The position numbers and the translations under genes were made by a program. DNA of 64,000 nt from Plasmodium malariae. Its lineage: Eukaryota > Apicomplexa > Aconoidasida > Haemosporida > Plasmodiidae. The stretch lies in assembly GCF_900090045.1 (NCBI RefSeq), contig NC_041788.1, positions 2,599,501-2,663,500 of the forward strand. Reading direction: 5' to 3'. Shown here piece after piece: positions 48,241 through 58,697 of the stretch (position 1 is the first letter of the stretch; every line of letters begins with the position of its first letter). Under the pieces are notes generated by a model. That model worked only from the letters and a program-made list of their open reading frames with translations. It did not search any database and was not told where the DNA came from.

Positions 48241-48305
<65 letters not shown>
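48241..48305. repeat. (AT)n microsatellite
   Basis: A perfect AT run of about 65 bases, the longest in the window, lies about 315 bases upstream of the cytochrome b5 start. Confidence 0.92.
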
Positions 48306-48306
<1 letters not shown>

Positions 48307-48619
48307 CACATGCTCACACACAGTAAGTTTTATTTTTCGTGGAAAATTTGATCTCATACACTGAAGTTGCTGGAGCACATTCATTAGTATAACATATTAT
48401 GGGGTACCAAGCATTGTGTAAGCAGCAGTCGTTCCTATTGCTTAATTGTTCATGCGCTTGCTAATTTGCTGTTTTAGTATAACTGTTTTTTCTACATAAA
48501 AGTGTTTATAACGTTCAAATTTTTTCTTTTCTTTTTCGTACGTACACATTTAATATATATATATATATATGTATTTATGTGTGTATATATGCTTAACCCG
48601 TGAAAGTAAAAGCTTCAGA

Positions 48620-48788
48620 ATGGCTGTTAAAATATTAAAAGTAATTGATGATAGGGACCTACAAAAGCTACAAAACGAATCGAAGTGCTGTATAATAGTG
48701 AACGGTTTGGTGTTTGACGTCACTTCGTTTTATGAACATCCAGGCGGGTATGACCTTTTTAAAGAGTACGAAGGTAAACATGTGTACT

Positions 48789-48842
<54 letters not shown>

Positions 48843-49791
48843 AATATGTATGTATAAACATTGCACTCACAGTATTTTGTATGTTCAATAGGGGAATTAC
48901 GAAATCTTTGTTTATTAACTTATGATAACATTTTTTTTTTTTTTTGTGTATTTTATTTTATTCATTTTATATATATTTTATTTATTTTTACTTTATTCAT
49001 TTTATATATATTTTATTTATTTTTATTTTATTCATTTTATATATATTTTATTTATTTTTACTTTATTCATTGATCAGGAAAAGACGCAACAGCAGCTTTC
49101 AACGAAATAGGCCATTCTGTTAATGCAAAAAAATTGATGAAGAACTATTTAATTGGAATAATGAAAAATTCTGATAGATACAAAAATAAGATAAATACAA
49201 GAATGGTAGAAGACAAAGTAGAATATATCGAATATTCTGCGCAAGATGAAGAAGAGGGTGAGGAAACTGCAGCAATTAAGCCTGAGCTGGATCAAACGAA
49301 AGATAAAGTAAACAAATAATTTTTTTGTTTTTTTTTTTGTTTCTTTTTTTGTTTTTTTTTTGCAAATTTATTGTCAATATTTTGTCAATTTTACTTTATT
49401 GTTTATGTTTTATTATATATATTCAATAAAAAAGTTCAAATTAAAAAAAAATATTACAAATGGCTCAAAAAAGTAAAAACACAGTTACGCACATACATGC
49501 ATTACGCATATGTGTGTGCGTGTTGACCAAAAACAAAAAAATAGCTGCAAAAAAATTTTTTAAAGAACTGCTTTAAAAAAGAGCTTTAAAAAGGAACTAT
49601 AAAAAGGAACTATAAAAGCAGCCTTAAACATATTCTAATTCTTAATGTTAGCCACCAAAGCTTTATTTTTATTTCATTTCCTCTTTTATTCCACGTAGGT
49701 TGCCGATGCAGAAAAAGTAAATTATCCCATGGTTTCCCTCATTATCCTTCTCTTCAGCATTGCTTATTATTATTTGTTTTTAAAGGGGTAA
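48620..49791 (+). CDS. Cytochrome b5, tail-anchored, three exons
   Basis: This small haem protein carries electrons to membrane enzymes such as desaturases. The exons are 48620-48773, 49078-49307 and 49699-49791, total 158 residues. Exon 1 ends in KEYEG and exon 2 resumes KDATAAFNEIGHS, a perfect cytochrome b5 join. Haem ligands are His40 (HPGG) and His64 (IGHS). Exon 2 then adds an acidic linker (about 98-121). Reading on would give a stop at 49319 and a soluble protein. A donor AAA|GTAAAC at 49307, with acceptor CACGTAG at 49698, adds VADAEKVNYPMVSLIILLFS and a further 10 residues. This is a hydrophobic tail ending in FLKG, typical of ER- or mitochondria-anchored b5. Introns are 304 and 391 bases; the first contains an (AT)n run. 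An alternative soluble isoform is possible. Confidence 0.9.
48792..48839. repeat. (AT)n microsatellite in cytochrome b5 intron 1
   Basis: A perfect AT run of about 48 bases lies shortly after the exon-1 donor. Confidence 0.88.
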
Positions 49792-50258
49792 ATGCTACAA
49801 ATGCCATTTTCATCTTGCTCATAAGAATAATTATGTTTGCAATGAATATCAAGCTGACCCAATTTTTTTTTCAATTGAACATTTTTTAAATAAAAAAATA
49901 AACAATTCTTTGTTAACACAAATTATCAAAATTTTCAGTTTAAATGTGGGGTCCGTTGGTCCATAGAGGGATCGTGCCTATGCATATAAACGTGAGCTGA
50001 GCACGTGCTTATATGTACATACATATGTATCTACATATATGTATTTATGTATCTATTAGCCAATACCTCATCTGATGTACAAGCTTTTGCGCACCCCCTC
50101 GAATAAGACTGTCTGCTTTCTTCGTTTCCTGCATTTTTTCCCACGTATGTACGCGTATGTGTATACACACACATACATACATACGTTAATATATATGCGC
50201 ACACGTACGAGCATGCTTTTTTATTTGCCTCTCCCCAATGCAAAGGCGTAAATTTTGC
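49792..50258. other. Convergent 3' flanks of cytochrome b5 and the CWC16-like gene
   Basis: These 467 bases separate two genes that end towards each other. Nothing beyond short TA/CA-rich sequence is seen. Confidence 0.55.
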
Positions 50259-51374
50259 CTACTTCTCTACCTTGAGGTACTTCTTATCAAATATGCTCCT
50301 TTTTTTTTTCTTTATTAAAGTATTTCTTGCATATTTACTTTTGGCTTTAATGCTACTCCTATGTTTTTTAGTGAAGAGAATAAATTTTTCGATTTTTAAA
50401 TCTTCATAAGGGTCATTTACAATATCAATAAATATATTTTTTTTTTTATATTCTTCCCTTATTTTTATTTTATCTTTTTTAATATCTCGTAGTTGCTTTC
50501 TTAAGTTACTGTTGCATACAAAATCATTTTTAAGCATGTGGTTTCTTTTATAATTTTCTTTTATTATATCATTTATATCTTCGTCTGTTGAAAGGTCAAC
50601 TTCGTCTTGTATACAATCTTTTCCATTAGCTTCACAACTTGGTATTTTGTCGTCCGATTTGTTTTCATAAGTTTTATTCTCATCCGCTTTATTCTCATCC
50701 GCTTTATTCTCATCCGCTTTATTCTCATCCGCTTTATCCTCATCCGCTTTATCCTCATCCGCTTTATCCTCATCCGCTTTATCCTCACCCGCGTCGCACT
50801 TTTGACTCTTTCCCTTTCTTCCTTTTTTTTCCTCAAGCAGGTTATTATCTGCACCATCTGAGTGTACAAAATGGCTTTGCTCCTTTTGAAAATGGACTGG
50901 AAGCTGCTTCTTTTGTAGTGCATTAATTTCTAAAAGGAGAAAGGGGTTTCCTTTTTTTTTTTTGTTTTGTTCAAAGTCTATTGTGTTAAAATTATTCTTT
51001 GCTCCTTCTGTTAACACATTTTCAAAATGCTCAATTTTTTTTCTTGCTCCCTCAATAATATCATATGAACAATTTTTCGGATTCGTTTCAATGATAATTT
51101 TGTTGGAACAATTTTTACAAAAAATAGAAAAGGAATAGAAACAAGTACTTAAGTAATACCCAGCTTTCCTTCTTTCACTGTTAAACCTTTCCCCTTTATA
51201 AATATATATTTTACATTTTGTACATATGATAGTATATGGTATTTCAAATTTTATTTCGTTATAATCTTTTCTGTTGTTCTTTTTTATTTCTTTTTCTTTT
51301 TTCTTCTTTGATCGTTCATCTTCTACACTTCCATAATAAAAGTTATCAGCCCTTGATGCTTTTAATGACAACAT
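50259..51374 (-). CDS. CWC16 family (Yju2/CCDC94/CCDC130-like) splicing factor
   Basis: Family members bind the spliceosome around the catalytic steps. The N-terminal core FEIPYTIICTKCKIYIYKGE, RFNSERRKAGYYLSTCFYSF, FCKNCSNKIIIETNPKNCSY and IIEGARKK follows the CWC16 pattern closely. That includes the zinc-binding Cys pairs C51xxC54 and C86xxC89. The frame is open upstream to 51506, but residues there are a hydrophobic A/T-driven run. I choose the ATG at 51374 (MLSLKASRADNFYYG), giving 371 residues and the short basic leader usual for the family. Residues about 195-236 are eight or more copies of ADEDK/ADENK from a 15-bp unit, an expansion unlikely to be conserved. The C-terminus is Lys-rich. 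Whether it is Yju2 or CCDC130 type is not resolved. Confidence 0.88.
   Translation of the reverse strand: MLSLKASRADNFYYGSVEDERSKKKKEKEIKKNNRKDYNEIKFEIPYTIICTKCKIYIYKGERFNSERRKAGYYLSTCFYSFSIFCKNCSNKIIIETNPKNCSYDIIEGARKKIEHFENVLTEGAKNNFNTIDFEQNKKKKGNPFLLLEINALQKKQLPVHFQKEQSHFVHSDGADNNLLEEKKGRKGKSQKCDAGEDKADEDKADEDKADEDKADENKADENKADENKADENKTYENKSDDKIPSCEANGKDCIQDEVDLSTDEDINDIIKENYKRNHMLKNDFVCNSNLRKQLRDIKKDKIKIREEYKKKNIFIDIVNDPYEDLKIEKFILFTKKHRSSIKAKSKYARNTLIKKKKRSIFDKKYLKVEK
50665..50790. repeat. 15-bp in-frame coding repeat in the CWC16-like gene
   Basis: The plus-strand unit TTCTCATCCGCTTTA changes to TCCTCATCCGCTTTA, giving blocks coding ADENK and ADEDK. The array stays in frame. Confidence 0.92.
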
Positions 51375-51650
51375 GAGGCACAAAATTGGAATGGATGGGG
51401 ACAAGGAGGAAAAAAAAAAAAATAAATAAATAAAAATAAAAATACTCAAAGAAAAGGCAAGGCTAGGCAAATGCGATAAACAACTTAGAAGTACGCAAAA
51501 CTGCACAATATTGCGCTAAATGGCACGAATGGATATTAAGGAATACGAAAAAATATAAAAGCGAAGTTATTCAAGAACGATCTAACAATTAAAAAGGATA
51601 TATTTTCTTACACTACATTGTATTTAGCAATTCCTTATTGTAAATTAAAA

Positions 51651-51684
<34 letters not shown>

Positions 51685-51792
51685 GACGAATAAAACAAAT
51701 GCATTTATTTTTATATAAAAAAAAAGAAAATAAAAGATAAATGCCTGTTAACTGTATGTCATTCGCGAAAACACATAGGTGCATAGACGAAT

Positions 51793-51925
51793 ACACGAAT
51801 ATTTGAATACATGAGTACATATATAAATGTATACGTGAATACATGTATACGTGAATACATGTATACGTGAATACATGTATACGTGAATACATGCATACGT
51901 GAATACATGCATACGTGCATACATA
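51793..51925. repeat. 16-bp minisatellite, about seven copies
   Basis: The unit is GAATACATGTATACGT, becoming GAATACATGCATACGT in the later copies. It keeps several frames open. Confidence 0.9.
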
Positions 51926-52144
51926 CATACATACTTACGTAAGTACATACGTGTTATACATGTAAATGCATTTAAACATTTATGCGACCATTTCGTGCAT
52001 TTCGTTTGTACACTCCTGCTAATTGCAGCACGCGCAAGTGCAACTGCAAAAGGAGTATTGATGCTGCAAATATTTTTTTGTAAAAAATGAAGAAAATTGG
52101 TATAAATAAAAGACGAAAAGAACACTACATTTAAAATATATTGT

Positions 52145-52285
52145 CTATTTTTTTTTCTGTTTTGTTTTATTTTTTTCTATTTTGTTTTATTTTTTTCTAT
52201 TTTGTTTTATTTTTTTCTATTTTGTTTTATTTTTTTCTATTTTGTTTTATTTTTTTCTGTTTTGTTTTATTTTTTTCTATTTTTT
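52145..52285. repeat. 20-bp T-rich minisatellite, about seven copies
   Basis: Units consist of TTTTGTTTTA followed by TTTTTTTCTA (or CTG at the ends). Copies are nearly identical. Confidence 0.9.
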
Positions 52286-52427
52286 GCTATTTTTCCTTTT
52301 ACTACACATGTAATACATAATTTATTAAGTGTAATAAACTGTATATATCTATTTAATTTTATTTAGAGTACAATGTGCTTTTTGAAGATGGATTATGAAA
52401 CATTCTTTACGAATGGCAAATCAACTT

Positions 52428-52492
52428 TGCGTACTTGCATTTTTGCGTACTTGCATTTTTGCATACTTGCATTTTTGCATACTTGCATATTG
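52428..52492. repeat. 16-bp repeat, four copies
   Basis: The unit is TACTTGCATTTTTGCA, with G for A at one site in the first copies. It is the basis of a Cys/Ala/Phe-rich peptide frame that I do not accept as coding. Confidence 0.85.
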
Positions 52493-53407
52493 TTATTTTA
52501 GAAATATCAAAACGATTTCATCGTATTTCCGTAAAAATAAAGCATTTTCACTTTGTATTACTATACACATATTACAGTTTGATTACGTTGTATCTTCTAC
52601 CGCTATTTTCAAAATTGTTTTTGTTCATGTTAGAGCTACAAGCACTTTCGATTCATCCAATTTCTCCAAATTTTTTTTTATTATTTTTCTGCATACATTC
52701 CTTTTTCATCTCCACTAAGTGCAGACCCACCGCTGCTTGCGGTGCGTGTGATCAAGTATGTGTACGTGGTTGTGTATGTAGAAATGTGGAACGAAAAAGG
52801 AACAGATAAACATGATATAAAGCAGCTTCTTTCTTCTTTTGTTCGTTTTTTCACTTTTTTTTTTTTTTTTCCGACGCTCGAAATTGCTCATTAGTGCTGT
52901 TTTTACGATAAAAAATAACTCTCGTTTTAAATTAATTTCTGGACATTGTTTATTGTACATCTTTATATAGTATAGTCTTTGCTATAAATATGTAATTAGG
53001 ATGCAAAAATTGAAAAGAAAAGCAAACTATATAAGAGTGGTTTCCCAAGTGTTTATATAAACCATTTTAAATTCGACATGCCAGAAAAAATTAAGAAAAT
53101 GTAAAAAAAAAATGAAATATAAGAATGTAATAAAAAATTTAATCAAAAATGAAAGGAACAAATGTAATCAGAATAAATGTGTTTCATACTAAAGGGGAAA
53201 AAGCTAATGTACAGTATAATGTCTATTTGCACATATGTATGCACAAATGCGTTCTGCATGATTAAAAAGCAAACGTTGAATAAAAGGAAAGTCATCTTAA
53301 AAGAAATATTCTGAAACGAAAAAAAAGAATGGGAAAATTATGCCCCATGATAAGCACGTAATGTACATATGTCTGCGCACAAAAGTAATACACAAATGCA
53401 CACATGC

Positions 53408-53438
<31 letters not shown>

Positions 53439-53961
53439 CATACATATACGAATCTACCCACACACATATGTGTATGCATTTATTTACACATTCAAACACA
53501 CAGACATGTTCAAAATTAACGACTTAAAACAAGGAAACGGAAAAAAGGCATGTTAAACCAAATATAAAAAGATAGGTTAAACGTAACCTAAACCAGCGTG
53601 GCTGCATTCGGATTTTATCCAACAAAAACAAAAAAAAAGAAAGAAAAAAAAAGGGATGAAAAAGGGAATGCAAATAAATATATAAATAAGTTGTGTATAA
53701 AATTCGAATAAAACACGAGAAATATGTAAATAAAATGAAAAAAAGAAAACAGACGCGAACGTAAAAAAAAAAAAAAAAAAAAAAAGGTGCGTTTCGATTT
53801 ACTTAAAACAAAAATAGTGTACGGAAAAGTTCACACATACACAGATAAAAATATATATCCTATATATGGGGGTACTACACTACCTCCTTTCGGTAAATTC
53901 TTTTTAAAAAAAAAAAATTAAAAATAAACATATATATATATATATATATAGGCATATCACT

Positions 53962-56900
53962 TCACTGGTATGATAAGGCGCGTTGAGCAATTGCAGACTG
54001 GTTCAGTTTGTGATTAGACAATAGTATGTTAATTACGTAATCCCTATACAAATTATCAATATCAAAATATTTGTTAAAGTATTTGTACTTATAATATTGA
54101 ATAGAGTAGTAAACTAAATAGTTACACCTCCATAATGATCTAGAAATTTTTCTTATATATTTTATAAATTGTTTATTTTCCTTTTTATTATTATAAACAT
54201 AAATAACAATATGTATCACTTTATTTCTTTTCGGCGTAAAATTAGATGTATTTAACTCGTTTATTATTTTAGAATACATATGATTAACGAATTTTATTTC
54301 TTCTTCATCATTAAATTTAAAGTATATACTTCCCAGTCTTTTCCTTCTTCTTCTCATCATACCTTGAAAATTAAATAAATTTTGTTTTAAAAAAGCCTCT
54401 AAAAATGTTAAGGCAGATAAAAGGTGAGATAAACACAAATCTAATATACAAAATGTCCTTAAATTTTGGTTTTTTATTAATAATAGTAACCATAAAAATG
54501 GACTACTCAAACTATAGTTAAATAAGGAGAAATGTTCTAAGTTTAGATTGTTCAACATACATATAATATTTTTTCTTCCTCTTTTTTCTTCATTCTCTAT
54601 TATATTTTTAAATAGATATAATATTTCTATACTCACATTTTTCTTGTAATTATGATTTTCAACTAGCCAGATATACCCTCCTCTCTTTAGCTTCTTAATC
54701 TTTCCTTTTAAGCTCTGCATTATTGCCTTCTCGCTGTTTTCGCTTGCATGATTGTGCTTATTCTGGATGGAAGAACACTTGTCGGGGCTGCTTATACTGC
54801 GGATGATAACAGCATTGCGCAGAATGCTTGTACTGCCACTATTGGAAGCGTTCCGAATGATATTTGCACCGCCAATGCTGTCAGAGCTCCGAATGATATT
54901 TACACCGCCAATGCTGACAGAGCTCCGAATGGTATTTACACCACCCATACTAGCGGAGTTTTGTGAGTTATGTGGGACGCTTTCTGTGAGAACGGTATGA
55001 GCTCTACTAATCATGCTAATGCTGCTTCTGTAGTTTATCTCATTGAACTCATCGTTCATGCCTTTTCTGCTTTCTTCCTTTTTGTCATTGTGATTACTGA
55101 TAGTGTTGTCATCCTCATTTTCTCGTGTACTAACTTCCCCTACAGAAGCAGTAAAACCATTTGCTCCTCCTCTATTAGTACATAGACCGCCCCCCTCTCC
55201 ATCTGAATCGTATTTTATGTAACTACCGTCGGCATAATACACCGGGCAGTTTATACTGTTCATGTAAATTTTGTCCTTATAAGTAGGAGTAAAGAAAACC
55301 TTTTTTTCATTATTTTTTATGTTAAATTCGTAATAGTTTATAGCATCTTGTTCACATCGTTTTTGAAAAGTTGATGAAACGTTATTTGTTTCTATTAAAT
55401 TTTCATCCATTTCTTTTATTATTTCATATATTTTTTTATTACATTCTACAAATGCTTTTTTTTTTTTATTTGGGTCCATATTGTTTTGTGTCTTCTTAAA
55501 ATTTATGTAGCGAGTAAAAACCTCTTTCCCATTACCATACAAGAATATAGATATTAGCATATAATAAAAATAAAAAAAATAATCATAACATGATATATTT
55601 AAAGTTTTTAAACAAGGTAGATATAATGGAATAAACATTTCTATCATGTCATAACTTTGTATACCTGACAAGTTCAGAACTTTTAAAATAGGTAACCTCC
55701 TTATATAATGATTTAGGTTTATTCTTTGTTTATAATTTTTTATTTTTTCAAAACATTTCTTATTACAGTTATACACTATGCTTATATGCTCACATAGTAA
55801 ATGTAATTTATTTTTATTTATTAAGTTATTCATTTTTTCCTTTCCACGTTTTATTATTTTATCGTTCCCATTTAATTCATGCTTCACCCCTTTCATCTGT
55901 ATACCCTGTTCATTGCACTTACGCGTAGTATCTACATCACAGTTACTTGTGTTTTCTGCGTTTTTTTCATTCTTCTTAAATCTGTCGTTTTTTTTTTGGA
56001 AACAAGGGCCTACTTTATATATGTGTGCAATTTGTTCATGCTTTTCCTGCACATTGGTCATATTTTGTTCACTTTGTTCATAATTTTCCTGCACATTGGT
56101 CATATTTTGTTCACTTTGTTCATAATTTTCCTGCACATTGGTCATATTTTGTTCATTTTGTTCATAATTTTCCTCAACAACATATCCACTTTTTCGATTT
56201 CCCCTTTCATCGCCCCTTTGATTGCCCTTTTTGTCGGCCTCTTCGTAGCTTTTCTGCAAAAGTATCTCCTGAATATGCGCGAGATCATTCTTCGTTACAC
56301 AGTCAAAAGATAAATTATTTAACAGAATTTCTTTTGAAAAGAATTCAAAAATTATGCCATAACTTGAATAAATAAAAAGAGGACAATTCACGTCATTCAG
56401 CCCATGAATGTGTAGTTCTTCCAATGTGTTTGCATGAGAGCTAAGAAGTAAACTGATATCATAAAAATTTGCGTTTCTTATAAATTCCCCTTTTAGTATT
56501 ATCTTTTTCAAAAAGGATTTTTCATTTTCAACTAGCTGTTTTCTGTTAATACCGAAATTAATATTTTTCTTGACTGAAAAGTGGAGGGAAAAAAAAATAA
56601 AAAATAAAATAAAAATAAAAAAATAAAGAAAAAAAAAAAAAAAAAAAGGAAAAAGAAAATATAAATATAAAATAAAATAAAGTGGGAATGGTGTCTATTA
56701 TACGAAATTGCATCTATAAAAATGCACTGTTTAAGGTACAAATAGACATGGCACGCGTAAGCGTACACACATATATGTGTGTAAGAGACGGAGCTCAAAA
56801 CCGGTTTACAATTGTGTAATTATGTATATTTAAGGAAATTGTAAATAGTAGCAGCCGCTTTAAAAAATATCATAAACGAAGAGGTGTGTTTACTTTGTTG

Positions 56901-57329
56901 TGTTATGTACTATTTTGTTTTGTCTTGTTCTATTTTGCTTTGCTTTGCTTTTTTTTCTGTTTTTTCTGTTTTTTCTGTTTTTTCTGTTTTTTCTTTTTTT
57001 TCTTTTTTTTCCATTTGTTCTGTTCTCTTTCATGCTTAACGCTTCTTACCATAGTGCGGGTTAGAGTAAATATTTTTTTCGTCCTTTAATATGGACAGGA
57101 AAAAGGAGCTGAATTTATTTGGCTTTATAAACTTTACAAATTTAATGTAGTTATTTAAATTAACGCAACTGATCAGACTATAAGCTTTTTCATCCTTCAA
57201 GTATTCATAAAAACTTTTGCTGACAAGATTAAGTTTTAATGCTTCATTAATGGTTAAATATTTTATTATATTAAAAAAAGCATCACCTGAAATTTCGACC
57301 AGAAGTATATTATTCTCCTTACTCATCAT
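53962..57329 (-). CDS. F-box protein with leucine-rich region, two exons
   Basis: F-box proteins bring substrates to SCF ubiquitin ligases through Skp1. Exon 1 is 57329-57050 (93 codons plus one base) and exon 2 is 56573-53962, total 963 residues. The donor TATG|GTAAGA and acceptor CTTTTCAG|TCAAG keep the frame. Exon 1 carries the F-box: LVEISGDAFFNIIKYLTINE then ALKLNLVSKSFYEYLKDEKAY. Exon 2 has leucine-rich repeat-like strands such as LEELHIHGLNDV, LKVLNLSGI, LKTLNISCYDY and LEHFSLFNYSLS. These are separated by low-complexity inserts: three copies of a 14-residue NYEQSEQNMTNVQE unit (about 229-271) and SIGGVNIIRSS-type repeats (about 630-700). Neither exon alone shows the architecture. LRR boundaries are approximate. 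The substrate is unknown. Confidence 0.85.
56039..56165. repeat. 42-bp in-frame coding repeat in the F-box gene
   Basis: Three near-identical copies contain CACATTGGTCATATTTTG and TTGTTCATAATTTTCC on the plus strand. They encode a 14-residue Glu/Asn/Gln-rich unit. Confidence 0.92.
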
Positions 57330-58697
57330 ATCTCATATGGGGTATGGGGGAGTGGGTTTGAAAAAAAAAAAAAAAATAAACAAAAAAAGCGAAAAAAAAA
57401 TAAAGAAAATGAAAAAAAATTAAAAAAAAAAAAAAACACACAAAAAAAAGGAAAAAGAAAGAAAAGAGAGAGGAATTCATAAAATATAGTATAACAAAAA
57501 AAAAAAAAAAAATAAAATAAAATAATTAAAATGAACCAATTAGCAAGTGAACGAACTAATTGGTAAGTGAGCGAACTAATTGGAAAGTGAGCGAACTAAT
57601 TGGTAAGTGAGCGAACTAATTGGTAAGTGAGCGAACTTATTAGTAAGCAAACGAATTAATAGGTGAACGAACGAATTAATAGGTGAACGAACGAATTAAT
57701 AGGTGAACGAACGAATTAATAGGTGAACGAACGAATTAATAGGTGAACGATAGAGTTAATAAGTAAACGAACGAATTTATAAGTAAACGAACGAATTTAT
57801 AAGTAAACGAACGAATTTATAAGTAAACGAACGAATTTATAAGTAAACGAACGAATTTATAAGTAAACGAACGAATTTATAAGTAAACGAACGAATTTAT
57901 AAGTAAACGAACGAATTTATAAGTAAACGAACGAATTTATAAATTTACGAATGAACAAATTAACGATGGAACAAATTAACGAATGAGCAAATTAACGGAT
58001 GAATAAATTTACGAATGAATAAATTAACGAATATATAAATTGACGAATGAATAAATATACGAATTAATAAATAAACACGCTCAAAGGGAAAAAAAAAAAA
58101 AAAAAATTTTAAGGAAATTTTTCAAGTGTGCAAAGAAAATTTGCTGCACTTTGCCATTTATTTTGTGCCTCTAATTTTTCGAAGCTTTATAACACTAATT
58201 TTGTATTTGTAACTTTCCATTACTCTTTTCATATGGTACCTCATCCCCTGGGATGGATGAAAATGATAGTTTATACTATTCTTGGATAGTTTTCCTTTTT
58301 TTTTTTTTTGTTACTTTTTGATTTGTGTTTATGATATTTTTTTGTTACACCTTTTCTTAGCTTAGCTAGTTGGTCGTTTTTCCTCTTTTATTTTCCTTTT
58401 CTACTGCTATGCCGCTATGCTGCTATTCTGTCGTTTCATGGTATTCTTAGTTTTTCTTCACATCCCTCATTTATTTGTGTTGCTTGTGCTATTATACTGT
58501 TTTTATATTTTTTTTTCTACTTTTGCACTTTAACGCTTTTGCATCTTTTTCCTTTAGATTTTATTTTTAATTTTTTTTTAATTTTTTTTTAATTTTTTTT
58601 TTAATTTTTTTTTTAATTTTTTTAATATTTTTTCCCTTCTTTCCTTATTTCAAAATGAGCTATATATTAATATAAATTTAAAAAAAAATGAACAAAA
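57330..58697. other. Divergent upstream region, F-box gene and 353-residue gene
   Basis: This holds both promoters. It contains poly(A) blocks (57361-57440 and 57499-57517), a large 20-bp minisatellite and, close to 58698, T runs separated by AA (58560-58630). No gene is seen. Confidence 0.55.
57536..57950. repeat. 20-bp minisatellite of about twenty copies in three ordered blocks
   Basis: Block 1 is AATTGGTAAGTGAGCGAACT, block 2 AATAGGTGAACGAACGAATT, block 3 TAAGTAAACGAACGAATTTA. All share GAACGAA-type cores. Blocks follow each other without mixing, indicating successive local amplification. Degenerate ACGAATGAATAAATT-like units continue to about 58075. Confidence 0.92.

Larger units (their letters stand above)
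46591..48619. other. Intergenic region, LPD to cytochrome b5
   Basis: This holds the LPD 3' UTR and the cytochrome b5 promoter. Much of it is simple repeat: CA-rich (46626-46834), a 16-bp array (47098-47275), (AT)n, and poly(A) at 48087-48118 and 48204-48229. Long open frames on both strands across these tracts are artefacts and I see no gene. Confidence 0.55.
51375..53961. other. Intergenic region upstream of the CWC16-like gene and downstream of the F-box gene
   Basis: This 2.6 kb holds the CWC16 promoter and the F-box gene 3' UTR. It contains a T run of about 31 bases (51653-51683), three minisatellites (listed) and a poly(A) run at 53764-53785. A plus frame at 52395-52718 is partly built on a 16-bp repeat and shows no domain. 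Confidence 0.55.

Noticed and set aside
52395..52809. Two plus ORFs rich in Cys, Phe and His
   Set aside because: They begin in a 16-bp repeat and show no conserved motif; they lie in the CWC16 promoter region.
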